The translations under genes and the position numbers were made by a program. A stretch of 43,495 nt of DNA from Bacillota bacterium (GTDB lineage: Bacteria > Bacillota_I > Bacilli_A > Erysipelotrichales > Erysipelotrichaceae): the NCBI GenBank assembly GCA_021847325.1, contig JAJZTY010000004.1, positions 1 through 43,495 of the forward strand, read 5' to 3'. Shown here one piece after another: positions 1 to 11,677 of the stretch. Each line of letters opens with the position of its first letter. The first letter of the stretch is position 1. Below the pieces are notes generated by a model. The model saw only the letters and a program-made list of their open reading frames with translations, had not been told where the DNA came from and ran no database searches.

Positions 1-288
1 TTCGCACCTCATACCGGTGAAGAATTATGGACACATATGACCGGTAAAGAAGGTATTAGTTATGAACCTTGGCCTAGCTATGATGAGAAGTATCTTGTCG
101 AAGATGAAGTAGAACTTGTCATTCAAGTGAATGGTAAGATTCGTTCTAAGCTAGTTGTACCATTTAACGCTAAACAAGATGATATTCAGGATAAAGCTAT
201 TGAACTTATTCAATCTCATCTTGAAGGTAAAACAGTACGTAAAGTTATTTATGTACCGAATAAATTATTAAATATTGTAGTAGGATAA
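1..288 (+). CDS. leuS: Leucyl-tRNA synthetase, C-terminal fragment (5' truncated by window edge)
   Basis: Frame is open from base 1 (FAPHTGEELWTHMTGKEGISYEPWPSYDEKYLVEDEVELVIQVNGKIRSKLVVP...), characteristic LeuRS C-terminus. Confidence 0.93.
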   Translation, partial: FAPHTGEELWTHMTGKEGISYEPWPSYDEKYLVEDEVELVIQVNGKIRSKLVVPFNAKQDDIQDKAIELIQSHLEGKTVRKVIYVPNKLLNIVVG

Positions 289-314
289 GACGAACATAAC
301 GTTCGTCTTTTTTT
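288..314 (+). terminator. Rho-independent terminator of leuS
   Basis: AGACGAAC-ataac-GTTCGTCT followed by TTTTTT. Confidence 0.85.
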
Positions 315-330
315 ATGATAATATTGTTTT

Positions 331-645
331 ATGATCTTCTTATTTCCAGCATTCATATTATTAATTCTGGGTTACTTAATCAAAGTTAAGAAAATGACTT
401 CTCTAATTTCAGGTTATAATACATCAAGTAAAACCCAACAAGAAAAATATAACGTCGATGAACTCACCAAACAGGTTGGGAATTTTGTCTATGGATTATC
501 TTTAATAATGTTTGTATTAAGTATAGGTTTGATGTTATTTCCAAGTAATGAATCCATTATTTTTATAATTGGTTCAATATGCTTAGTGCTATATTCTATT
601 GTAGGTATTCTATTTCTGAACTTAAATAAATCGATTTATAAATAA
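331..645 (+). CDS. DUF3784-like small membrane protein
   Basis: 104 aa, three hydrophobic segments, 'ISGYNTSSKTQQEKYNVDELTKQVGNF' resembles DUF3784 family. Confidence 0.7.
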   Translation: MIFLFPAFILLILGYLIKVKKMTSLISGYNTSSKTQQEKYNVDELTKQVGNFVYGLSLIMFVLSIGLMLFPSNESIIFIIGSICLVLYSIVGILFLNLNKSIYK

Positions 646-668
646 TAGATGTATCATCTAAATTAAAA

Positions 669-695
669 AATAAACCATTCCTTTGGTTTATTTTT
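669..695. terminator. Bidirectional terminator between convergent genes
   Basis: AATAAACCA-ttcctt-TGGTTTATT flanked by A-run and T-run. Confidence 0.8.
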
Positions 696-1512
696 AGTTA
701 TTTCTAAGAGTGAAATAGTAGATAGTAGGATCACACATCCAACGGGCTCTTAAGCTTGATACACCGATTCCATTGGATATGATAAGTTGACTTGTGTCTG
801 ATTTATACGTTCCTTTAATATATGTTCCAGTTGCTTGATTAAACAATGATCCATAAAGTGGTAGATTGACTTGACCACCATGTGTTTTAGCTCCTAAGAA
901 GAGTTCAACATTTTGGTTTTTCCAATCAGAATAAATAGAAGGATTATAACTTAATACGATATTATATTGGCTCTGATCAACTTGGCTAAACATTTCATTT
1001 GAACTATTCGGTGATAATCCAATGAGTTGAATTGAATCTTTGGATTTGTTGTGTAGATTTAGAACCGTATTATCTAATATTTCAATATTACTTTGACTAT
1101 AAATAGCTTGAATGGTTTCAATATGATCATTGTCTAAATCAGAAAGTACCGCAAATTTGCCAAGCGGTGCTGATAATGATGACAACCAATCAATCATTTG
1201 TAAAACTTGTTCATCACTTAAATTAGCTTCATCCAATAAATCACCACCAATAAAGATAAAGTCTGGTTTAAGTTCTATCACTTTATGTATGACTTCTTCA
1301 TAGTATGTTTCATCTAAAGTATAGGCATGGATATCGGATAGGTAAATGAAACTAAGTCCATCCATACTTTCTGGAATTGTTTCATGAATCAATTCTTGTT
1401 TATGTACACTAAGGCGTGTTAATGCACCATTCGTACTATCAATGTAGATAATATAGGTTAGTACAGATAATAAGAGGATAAATAGAATAATCGATCGGAA
1501 TAAGTTTTTCAT
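694..1512 (-). CDS. YkuE-like calcineurin-type metallophosphoesterase with degenerate active site
   Basis: N-terminal TM helix, LSDIH, GGDLLD, THGGQ motifs and C-terminal 'ISNGIG' typical of YkuE/YaeI family; other metal-ligand motifs altered. Confidence 0.8.
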   Translation of the reverse strand: MKNLFRSIILFILLLSVLTYIIYIDSTNGALTRLSVHKQELIHETIPESMDGLSFIYLSDIHAYTLDETYYEEVIHKVIELKPDFIFIGGDLLDEANLSDEQVLQMIDWLSSLSAPLGKFAVLSDLDNDHIETIQAIYSQSNIEILDNTVLNLHNKSKDSIQLIGLSPNSSNEMFSQVDQSQYNIVLSYNPSIYSDWKNQNVELFLGAKTHGGQVNLPLYGSLFNQATGTYIKGTYKSDTSQLIISNGIGVSSLRARWMCDPTIYYFTLRNN

Positions 1513-1571
1513 ATGTACTATTATACTAAATTTAGCTAATATAATAATGAAGACTTATCAAGAGGTGAACT

Positions 1572-2252
1572 ATGAGACGAATATTCGCATCGATATTAAT
1601 CGCTATCGGGGTATTAATTATCCTCAGTAATCTAAATATTATTTCTGTTGAGAGTTTAATGAATTATTTATGGCCTACTTTATTAATTTTAATTGGGTTA
1701 TATAATTTGGTGCGTGATCGTAGAATACAGATTTTCTCTGTTATCTTGATTGCGATTGGGACAATTTATTTACTCAATGAGTTTGAGATTATTCGTGTTA
1801 CATTTAGACAAGTTATGATGTATTTCTGGCCAGGTTTATTGATTATTATTGGTTTGAACTTATTGTTTAGTCGACCAAGAAAAGTAAGACCAATTGAACC
1901 ATCCACAAAACCTAAACATAGCTCAAACCAAAGAGAATACAATGCGTTTCTTAATTCTGTGAATGAACAAGTGAATAATGCAAGTTTTGAGTATTGTTCA
2001 GTGAATTCAGTTATGGCATCGGCAGAAGTTGATTTTAGTCAGATTGAGTTTAAGAATGATATCGCATCCATAGAAATCAATAGTATTCTTGCGAGTGTAT
2101 TGGTTAAGTTACCAAGTGGCGTTCGTATCAATTTATCGGGTTCTCCTATCTTAGGGGATATTAGTGATAAATCAATGGGTGATCCAAGTAGTAATAAAGT
2201 GTTGAATGTGAATTTTACCTGTATCTTAGGTAGTATTGAGATTTACCAATAA
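1572..2252 (+). CDS. LiaF/LiaI-like membrane protein (DUF5668-type TM repeats plus C-terminal beta domain)
   Basis: Two repeats of 'xxLWPxLLILIGL' TM hairpins, and C-terminal region resembling cell-wall-active antibiotic response protein domain; SD AGAGGTG upstream. Confidence 0.65.
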   Translation: MRRIFASILIAIGVLIILSNLNIISVESLMNYLWPTLLILIGLYNLVRDRRIQIFSVILIAIGTIYLLNEFEIIRVTFRQVMMYFWPGLLIIIGLNLLFSRPRKVRPIEPSTKPKHSSNQREYNAFLNSVNEQVNNASFEYCSVNSVMASAEVDFSQIEFKNDIASIEINSILASVLVKLPSGVRINLSGSPILGDISDKSMGDPSSNKVLNVNFTCILGSIEIYQ

Positions 2253-2253
2253 A

Positions 2254-2275
2254 AAATAGTGTTTTCACACTATTT
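2254..2275. terminator. Bidirectional terminator; hairpin contains the RNase J stop codon
   Basis: AAATAGTGT-TTTC-ACACTATTT. Confidence 0.7.
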
Positions 2276-4006
2276 AGATTTATTCTGTAGAGCAGCCATG
2301 GCTGCTTTTTGATTTAAGATAACAGGAATAACCAATGGGTTACGACTTGTCTTTTGGTATAAGAATGGCTCAAGAGAAGCACGAATGGTATTTTTAAGTT
2401 CACCAAATGTTGTCTTCTGTAACATCTTCTTTTTAAGAGCTTCATAGACAACCATTTCTGCTTCCTTTAAAAGTGTTTGAGATTCTTTTAAGAATACGAA
2501 ACCACGAGATACAATGTTAGGTCTTACTAAGATTTTATTGTATCGAGAATCAATGGTCACAATTACACTGACCATACCATTATCCGCAAGGATGGTACGA
2601 TCTTTAATAACTGAAGTTGATAATCCTGAAGTATCATTTCCATCGACATAGATATCATCACTTTGAATACGTGTATCTGCCATAAAGACTTCTTCATCAC
2701 GTAATACAACCGCATCACCATTTGCCATAATGAAGATGTTTTCTTTAGGAATACCTGTTTCCATACCTGTTTTCGCATGGACCTTTAACATCTTATATTC
2801 ACCATGAATTGGCATAAAGTATTTAGGTTTTATAAGTTGTAACATGAGCTTCTGTTCTTCTTGAGATGCATGTCCTGTGGTATGTAATGAGTTTAAGAGT
2901 GAGTTGGTTAATACATTCGCTCCTGAACGTGTTAGTCGATTAACAACTCCAGAAACACTTTGTGCATTACCTGGAATTGGACTACTGGAGAATACAACGG
3001 TATCACCAGGAATAATCTTGATAAAACGATGTGTACCATTCGCAATACGAGATAAAGCAGCTAATGGCTCACCTTGTGATCCTGTTGCTAATATCAATAC
3101 CTTATTTGCAGGAATGGTGTTTAACATATTCGGTTCTATAAAATGTTCATCTCCATACGGGATATGACCATGTTTACGACCCACCACAACAACATTCTCC
3201 ATGGAGCGACCGAATACACAAACTTTACGTCCTGTATCAACAGCAGCTTCTATGATTTGTCTAACACGATATACGTTAGATGCGAAAGTTGCCATAATTA
3301 AGCGACCTTGTGTTTTGCGTGCAATATCAAGTAGTGCTTGCGCTACTTTCTTTTCACTGATGGAGAATCCACTAACAGAAGAGTTTGTGGAATCACTCAT
3401 TAGGAGTGTTACACCAATCTGACCAATATATGCCATCTTTTGATAATCCGCATTCGCTCCAACAGGTGTTAAGTCAAACTTAAAGTCACCGGTATGAACA
3501 ATACGTCCATTTGGTGTATTGATTAATACGCCTAATGCGTCTGGGATGGAGTGTGTTGTATTGTAAAAGCCAACTCTAAAGTGTTCAGTTTCAACTTTAG
3601 AATTCTCATTGATAATTTCAATTTTTGGTAATTCTCGCATTCTACGTTCTTCTAACTTACGGTTAATAAGTGCAGCCGCAAAGCTAGGGGCATAGATACG
3701 TGGAACTTTAACAGCCTTAAGTAAAAACGGTATACCACCAATATGATCTTCATGACCATGGGTAATAATCAATGCCTTTACTTTGTGTTGATTACGCACT
3801 AAGTAACTATAATCAGGTATAACGTAATCCACACCTAAAAGACTTTCCTCCGGAAAACGTACCCCAGCATCTAAGATAATTATTTCATCTTGATGTTCGT
3901 AACAGTACATGTTTTTACCGACCTCACCTAAACCGCCTAAGGCATAGACGAGTGTGTCAGTACTCCGATTATAGGTCTTTTGTTCAATATTTAATTCATT
4001 TTCCAT
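2270..4006 (-). CDS. rnj: Ribonuclease J
   Basis: 578 aa, metallo-beta-lactamase/beta-CASP: 'LGGLGEVGKNM', 'ITHGHEDHIGG', 'HTGDFKFD', 'SDSTNS', 'HGEYKML'. Confidence 0.95.
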   Translation of the reverse strand: MENELNIEQKTYNRSTDTLVYALGGLGEVGKNMYCYEHQDEIIILDAGVRFPEESLLGVDYVIPDYSYLVRNQHKVKALIITHGHEDHIGGIPFLLKAVKVPRIYAPSFAAALINRKLEERRMRELPKIEIINENSKVETEHFRVGFYNTTHSIPDALGVLINTPNGRIVHTGDFKFDLTPVGANADYQKMAYIGQIGVTLLMSDSTNSSVSGFSISEKKVAQALLDIARKTQGRLIMATFASNVYRVRQIIEAAVDTGRKVCVFGRSMENVVVVGRKHGHIPYGDEHFIEPNMLNTIPANKVLILATGSQGEPLAALSRIANGTHRFIKIIPGDTVVFSSSPIPGNAQSVSGVVNRLTRSGANVLTNSLLNSLHTTGHASQEEQKLMLQLIKPKYFMPIHGEYKMLKVHAKTGMETGIPKENIFIMANGDAVVLRDEEVFMADTRIQSDDIYVDGNDTSGLSTSVIKDRTILADNGMVSVIVTIDSRYNKILVRPNIVSRGFVFLKESQTLLKEAEMVVYEALKKKMLQKTTFGELKNTIRASLEPFLYQKTSRNPLVIPVILNQKAAMAALQNKSK

Positions 4007-4018
4007 AATACTCCTTGT

Positions 4019-4579
4019 TTATTCAATTATTAAGGTATTTTCTTCTACTTTCCAAGGATCGCTTAGATTAATATGGTCATAGAATAAGACACCATTTAAA
4101 TGATCAATTTCATGTTGTAAAACAACAGCTAGATAACCATCCGCTCTAAATTCAACCATCTCATTGGTTAAGACATCAAAGGCACGAACTTTAATTCTCG
4201 CACTTCGATGAACCAATCCTTGATGTTCAACTTCAACGGACAAACAACCTTCTCCAAGAGATAAGGCTGTTTTTTGGACTGAGTGAGAAATTATTTTAGG
4301 ATTCGCTAAACAGTACTCAATAAAATTCCCGTCTTCATCATCAACTACTACAACGATGATTTGAACATTTACCCCAACTTGAGGTGCAGCTAAACCAACC
4401 GCAGGTTTAAGATCATATTTTTGAGCTTTTTCATCATCTCTAGAATCTTTAACATAACGCAACATACGTTTTGCCAAAGCGATGTATTTTTTTTGTAAAG
4501 GCAAGTTTAAAACAGCGGATTTCAGTCTAAGACTCGGATTATCATCCTTCACAATAGACGTATAAGTGATTCGATTCAT
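4019..4579 (-). CDS. def: Peptide deformylase
   Basis: Motifs 'VGLAAPQVGV', 'EGCLSVE', 'LQHEIDHLNG'; start taken as internal ATG (MNRITYTS) preceded by AGAGGG; ORF track begins at 4603. Confidence 0.93.
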   Translation of the reverse strand: MNRITYTSIVKDDNPSLRLKSAVLNLPLQKKYIALAKRMLRYVKDSRDDEKAQKYDLKPAVGLAAPQVGVNVQIIVVVVDDEDGNFIEYCLANPKIISHSVQKTALSLGEGCLSVEVEHQGLVHRSARIKVRAFDVLTNEMVEFRADGYLAVVLQHEIDHLNGVLFYDHINLSDPWKVEENTLIIE

Positions 4580-4806
4580 ATTCCCTCTATATTCCCACAT
4601 CAAAAAGGTTTCTTTTGCCTTTTATGATATGTAACGATCTAAAGTACAGACACATTATAGCTAATTCATATATTATTGTATAGTGATTTGAATTCACTTG
4701 TTAAAAAAAGATAAAAGTAAACGATTACATTGAATAAAATATGTTTCACATAAATTATTTTGGATCATAAGGTTTATATGACTCATTATTTGATACAATA
4801 AATACG

Positions 4807-5985
4807 ATGAAAAAATTCAAATTTTCCCTAAGACTACCTAAAGGTAGAAACATACAAATACAAATATCTATGGTTTTATTATGCTTGATTGGTTTACTCA
4901 TGATTGTGTCCGCATCTATGACAACCAACATATCAACTCAATCATTAATGAATACTGCATTTAGACAATTTGTGTTTATCTTTATCGGATATATTGGTTA
5001 TATCTTATTAGCACGTTACTTCAAAATCGAGTATTTTACGAAGAGTAGTGGAATACTATCGATTATTATGATTGGATTTTTACTTATTCCACGATTATTT
5101 GGGCCTATAAACGGAGCTTATGCTTGGATTCCTGTTCCTGGTATAGGAACGATTCAACCAAGTGAATTCGCAAAACTAGGCTTGATTATTGTGTTTGCGG
5201 TATTTTTAGGTGATATTAAGCGTCGAAATGCGACGTTTGGAGAGATTATTCAATTTCCTGCATTCTATTTCTTTATTACTTTTTTCATTATTATGTTTTT
5301 TCAAAAAGATACAGGAACAGCGATTGTTTTATTTGTGATCGCATTCTTTGAATTTATGATGGCTGGACATAAGAGTTTAGTTAAAGCGCATATGTGGATG
5401 ATCGTTGGTATTATTTTAGGATTAGTAGGTGCTTTAGTTATATTAAGCCCAGCAGGTATTGATTTTCTTAAGAATGGATTGAATCTACCTGAATATATGG
5501 TAGCTCGCTTTGAGAATACAATGAATCCATTTATTAATAAGTATGGAAGTGGTTATCAATTGGTTAATGGATTAGTTGCGTTTGTGAAGGGTAATTGGTC
5601 TGGTGTAGGGTTTGGAAAGAGTTTACAGAAATATGGTTATTTACCTGCGGCTAAGACAGATTTTATCTTAGCGGTTATTGCGGAAGAATTCGGATTCATT
5701 GGAGTATTAACGGTTATCGTGTTGTACTTTATGTTAATGTTTCAGTTGTTTAAACATGCCTTAAACGCAAAAGATGAAAAATCACGAATGATATTAGTTG
5801 GGGTTGGAATTTACTTGTTTGCGCATTTTGTGTTAAATGTGGGTGGAGTAACAGCTTTAATACCTTTAACAGGTGTACCATTGTTAATGTTGTCATCTGG
5901 AGGATCAAGTACACTATCCATTATGTTTGGATTAGGAATAGCACAAGCGGTTATTATTCGTCAGAAAAAGGAAGAGATAGAATGA
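4807..5985 (+). CDS. ftsW: FtsW/RodA/SpoVE family SEDS protein
   Basis: 392 aa polytopic; 'GAYAWIPVPGIGTIQPSEFAKLGLI', 'QKDTGTA', 'LPLTGVPLLMLSSGGSS' SEDS motifs; next to rsmD-coaD. FtsW versus RodA not resolved. Confidence 0.88.
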   Translation: MKKFKFSLRLPKGRNIQIQISMVLLCLIGLLMIVSASMTTNISTQSLMNTAFRQFVFIFIGYIGYILLARYFKIEYFTKSSGILSIIMIGFLLIPRLFGPINGAYAWIPVPGIGTIQPSEFAKLGLIIVFAVFLGDIKRRNATFGEIIQFPAFYFFITFFIIMFFQKDTGTAIVLFVIAFFEFMMAGHKSLVKAHMWMIVGIILGLVGALVILSPAGIDFLKNGLNLPEYMVARFENTMNPFINKYGSGYQLVNGLVAFVKGNWSGVGFGKSLQKYGYLPAAKTDFILAVIAEEFGFIGVLTVIVLYFMLMFQLFKHALNAKDEKSRMILVGVGIYLFAHFVLNVGGVTALIPLTGVPLLMLSSGGSSTLSIMFGLGIAQAVIIRQKKEEIE

Positions 5986-6524
5986 GAATTATTGCGGGAA
6001 GTCGTAAATCTCGAAGTATAAAGAGTTTACCAGGAGATAATACGCGTCCTACATTGGATGTCGTAAAGGAAGCGTGTTTTTCAGTTATTGGTCCTTGGAT
6101 TCAAGATAAAGTGGGTCTAGATTTATTCGCAGGTAGTGGGAATATCGGATTAGAATCTCTATCAAGAGGCGCAAAAGAACTACATTTCGTAGATGGATCA
6201 AATCAAGCTTGTCAGATTATCAAAGAGAATATTAAAACTCTCAATTTTGAGAAGGAATCGAGTGTTTATCGAATGGATTGTTTTCAAGCGTGTCGATTCT
6301 TTAAGAGTAAACAACTTGTATTTGATTTCATTTATTTAGATCCACCCTATCAAAAGATCGATTTAAATAAGTTACTTAATGCGTGTTTACCCATAATTCA
6401 TGAAGATAGTTTAATTGTTTATGAATGTTTAGATGATGATGAAGTGACTCTACCTGATGCGTATGAACTTGATAAAACAAAGAGCTATGGTAGAATTGCC
6501 TTATACTTCATTCGGAGGAAATAA
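5982..6524 (+). CDS. rsmD: 16S rRNA (guanine966-N2)-methyltransferase
   Basis: 'MRIIAGSRKSRSIKSLPG...TRPTLDVVKEACFSVI', 'LDLFAGSGNIGLESLSRGA', 'FIYLDPPY'. Confidence 0.95.
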   Translation: MRIIAGSRKSRSIKSLPGDNTRPTLDVVKEACFSVIGPWIQDKVGLDLFAGSGNIGLESLSRGAKELHFVDGSNQACQIIKENIKTLNFEKESSVYRMDCFQACRFFKSKQLVFDFIYLDPPYQKIDLNKLLNACLPIIHEDSLIVYECLDDDEVTLPDAYELDKTKSYGRIALYFIRRK

Positions 6525-7003
6525 TGAGAAAAGCGATATATCCAGGAACGTTTGATCCTATTACGTTAGGGCATTTAGATATTATTAAAAGAGCAAGTAC
6601 ACTTGTTGATCAACTTGAAGTTGTAATCATGCGTAATCCTAATAAATCAAATTCTGATTTTAGTGTAGAAGAACGCTTAGAAATGATTTCTTCTGTTATC
6701 CAAGAATTTAATAATGTGACTGTGAGTGCTCAAACGGGATTAACGGTTGAATACGCGAAAGTATCTGGCGCAAGCATCTTAATTCGAGGAATTCGAGCTG
6801 TCATGGACTATGAATATGAACTCCAACAAGCTACCGCAAACATGGTATTAGCGCCTAATATAGAAACAGTGTTCTTATTAACACGTCCTCAATATTCTTT
6901 CTTATCTTCTTCGGTTGTAAAACAGATAGCACAAAACAAAGGGGATTTAACACCATTTGTGCCATCTCAAGTTAAAGAGTTTATTGAGAAAAAATATCGA
7001 TAA
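6524..7003 (+). CDS. coaD: Phosphopantetheine adenylyltransferase
   Basis: 'YPGTFDPITLGHLDIIKRA', 'ILIRGIRAVMDYEYE', 'SSSVVKQIA'. Confidence 0.97.
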   Translation: MRKAIYPGTFDPITLGHLDIIKRASTLVDQLEVVIMRNPNKSNSDFSVEERLEMISSVIQEFNNVTVSAQTGLTVEYAKVSGASILIRGIRAVMDYEYELQQATANMVLAPNIETVFLLTRPQYSFLSSSVVKQIAQNKGDLTPFVPSQVKEFIEKKYR

Positions 7004-7025
7004 TTAAATATAAAATATTAAGTAA

Positions 7026-7052
7026 TTAGCACTTCGAAGTTGACAGTGCTAA
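7026..7052. promoter_or_regulatory. CIRCE operator (HrcA binding site)
   Basis: TTAGCACTt-N9-cAGTGCTAA, 9-9-9 architecture, directly upstream of hrcA. Confidence 0.95.
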
Positions 7053-7067
7053 TTTTCATGTTATACT
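7040..7067 (+). promoter_or_regulatory. SigA-type promoter of hrcA operon overlapping CIRCE
   Basis: TTGACA (7040-7045) - 16 bp - TATACT (7062-7067), with extended -10 TG. Confidence 0.85.
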
Positions 7068-7068
7068 A

Positions 7069-7095
7069 TTAGCAGACATGTTAAGTGAGTGCTAA
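7069..7095. promoter_or_regulatory. Second, degenerate CIRCE-like element overlapping hrcA SD
   Basis: TTAGCAgaC-N9-GAGTGCTAA; right arm perfect, left arm 7/9, exact 9-9-9 spacing. Confidence 0.6.
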
Positions 7096-7107
7096 GGAGG
7101 TGTTGAA

Positions 7108-8123
7108 GTGCTAACCAGTCGTAAGATAGAAATCTTAAAAGCTATAGTAGATTCGTTTATATCAACAGCAGAACCTGTTGGATCAAAGACTTTAGTAGAG
7201 AAGTATAATCTACCTTATTCTTCTGCGACCATTCGTAATGAAATGTTAGAACTTGAAACACTTGGTTTTCTTGAGAAAACACATACCTCCAGTGGACGTG
7301 TTCCTTCTTCTTTAGGGTATCGATACTATGTCGAACATCTTATGGATGATAAGTTGGATACAAATCTACAAACAGCACTTCAAGTTGTCTTCTCTGATCG
7401 TCAATTAAAGATTGATGAAGTGATTAAGCGTAGTTGTGATATCTTAGCACAAATGACCAACTTAACCTCAATGGTTTTAGGTCCTGAAGCGAATACACAA
7501 ACACTTGAACACATAAATCTATTTCCAGTCGATCAGAATAAAGCAGTAGCTGTGTTTATTACGAATTCAGGTCATACTGAAAATAGGGTATTCCAATTTG
7601 AAGAAAAGGTAAGTGTAGAAGAATTAGCGAATTGTTGCGCAATATTGAATGAAAGATTAACTGGAACTCAACTTGATCATATTCTTGAGAAGTTACAATT
7701 AATCAAACCAATATTGGCCCAATCGATCAAACAATATGAAACCATATTTGAAGCATTCTTTGATGCCTTTATCAAATTTGCGAATACTAACTTCTACCTA
7801 AGTGGAAGTAACAACATATTTAATCAACCAGAATTTACCGATATCAATAAACTTAAACAACTGATGCAGATGTTTGAAAACAGTAAAGTGTGGAAAGATA
7901 TCGGATCCAATCAAAATGCACTTAGACTCGATGTCAGTGATCATTCTTCCTTAGTTTGGATGGATGATATGGCTGTCGTGACGAGTACATTCAAACTTGA
8001 TCAAGAAGAATCCGGACAGCTTATGGTGGTTGGACCAAGTCGCATGGAGTATGATCGAGTCGTAGCACTCATGGAGTTTATGAGTAAAGCGATTGAGACA
8101 ATTTATGGAAAAGGAGATTCATC

Positions 8124-8127
<4 letters not shown>
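7108..8127 (+). CDS. hrcA: Heat-inducible transcription repressor HrcA
   Basis: 'LTSRKIEILKAIVDSFISTAEPVGSKTLVEKYNLPYSSATIRNEM..LE.LGFLEKTHTSSGRVPS'; GTG start with AAGGAGG SD. Confidence 0.97.
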
Positions 8128-10480
<2,353 letters not shown>

Positions 10481-10484
10481 CATC

Positions 10485-10510
10485 AACCTAGGGACATCCC
10501 TAGGTTTTAT
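10485..10510 (+). terminator. Intercistronic hairpin dnaK-dnaJ (weak terminator or processing/stability element)
   Basis: AACCTAGGG-acat-CCCTAGGTT followed by only TTAT, then dnaJ SD (GGAGG). Confidence 0.6.
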
Positions 10511-10524
10511 CCTGGAGGCGAAAT

Positions 10525-11637
10525 ATGGCAGATAAACGTGATTATTATGAGGTATTAGGACTTAGTAAAAACGCCACGGAAGCGGAAATAAAGAAAGCCT
10601 ATCGAAGCCTTGCGAAAAAATATCACCCTGATATCAATAAAGAAAAAGGGGCTGATATAAAGTTTAAAGAAGTACAAGAAGCGTATGAAGTTTTAAGTGA
10701 CACACAAAAACGTGCAAACTATGACCAATTTGGACATGCGTCCACTGAACAAGGATTTGGTCAAGGCTTTGGTGGATTCCAATCCGGTGGATTTGAAGAC
10801 ATCAATGATATCTTTGGATCGTTCTTTGGAGGTGGTTTTGGATCATCGCAAAGAAGACAATCAGGGCCAAGAAAAGGTGAAGATCGACTCATGCAGTTAC
10901 GCGTTGATTTCATGGACGCAATCTTTGGTAAAACAGAGAGTATTAGTTTAGATGTGGAGGAACAATGTTCCGAATGTATCGGAAGTGGAGCACACAGTAA
11001 GAGTGATGTTCAAATCTGTCCAACCTGTAATGGTAAAGGACAAGTCACAACCCAACAACGTACCCCATTTGGTGTATTCCAATCTTCCAGTGTATGTCCA
11101 GAGTGTCAAGGAACAGGTAAGAAGATTCTCAACAAATGTCATAAATGTCATGGACGAGGTTATGAACGTAAACGTGTTACCGTTGATGTGAAGATTCCAG
11201 CGGGTATCCATTCAGGCCAACAATTACGTGTTCCTGGTAAAGGAGAACGTGGTACACAAGGTGGACCTAACGGTGATTTATACATTGAAATCTTAGTGAG
11301 CCGTCATAAATACTTCCAACGTGAAGGAAATAACATTTATATCAATGTACCAGTATCCGCATTAGATGCGACACTTGGATGTAAGATAGATGTACCTACA
11401 GTTCATGGAGATGTCGAACTAACTATTCCATCTGGAACCCAAACAGGTACTCAATTTAGATTAAAAGGAAAAGGGGTAAAAGACCTTAACTCCAGTAATC
11501 AAGGTGACCAATACGTTGAAGTTAAGATTCAAGTCGATGATAAATTAAGCCGTGAAGAAAAAGAACTCTACGAAAAATTAAGAAATATTAAAGGAAAAGA
11601 CTCGATCTACGATCGTTTCAAAAAAGCATTCAAGTAA
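10525..11637 (+). CDS. dnaJ: Chaperone DnaJ (type I)
   Basis: J domain with HPD, G/F-rich region, four CxxCxGxG-like zinc repeats. Confidence 0.98.
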   Translation: MADKRDYYEVLGLSKNATEAEIKKAYRSLAKKYHPDINKEKGADIKFKEVQEAYEVLSDTQKRANYDQFGHASTEQGFGQGFGGFQSGGFEDINDIFGSFFGGGFGSSQRRQSGPRKGEDRLMQLRVDFMDAIFGKTESISLDVEEQCSECIGSGAHSKSDVQICPTCNGKGQVTTQQRTPFGVFQSSSVCPECQGTGKKILNKCHKCHGRGYERKRVTVDVKIPAGIHSGQQLRVPGKGERGTQGGPNGDLYIEILVSRHKYFQREGNNIYINVPVSALDATLGCKIDVPTVHGDVELTIPSGTQTGTQFRLKGKGVKDLNSSNQGDQYVEVKIQVDDKLSREEKELYEKLRNIKGKDSIYDRFKKAFK

Positions 11638-11658
11638 CAGTCTTTCTGTTACTTTTTT
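11632..11658 (+). terminator. Terminator-like hairpin between dnaJ and clpB
   Basis: AAGTAACAG-tcttt-CTGTTACTT TTTT. Confidence 0.75.
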
Positions 11659-11677
11659 GTAAAAAGGAGGTTTTTGT

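Noticed and set aside
2877-3422. Plus-strand ORFs (96 and 73 aa) inside RNase J
   Set aside because: Antisense mirrors of conserved RNase J sequence.
10948-11211. Overlapping small ORFs in dnaJ zinc-finger region (both strands)
   Set aside because: Cys-codon-rich repeats create out-of-frame ORFs; dnaJ reading frame is unambiguous.
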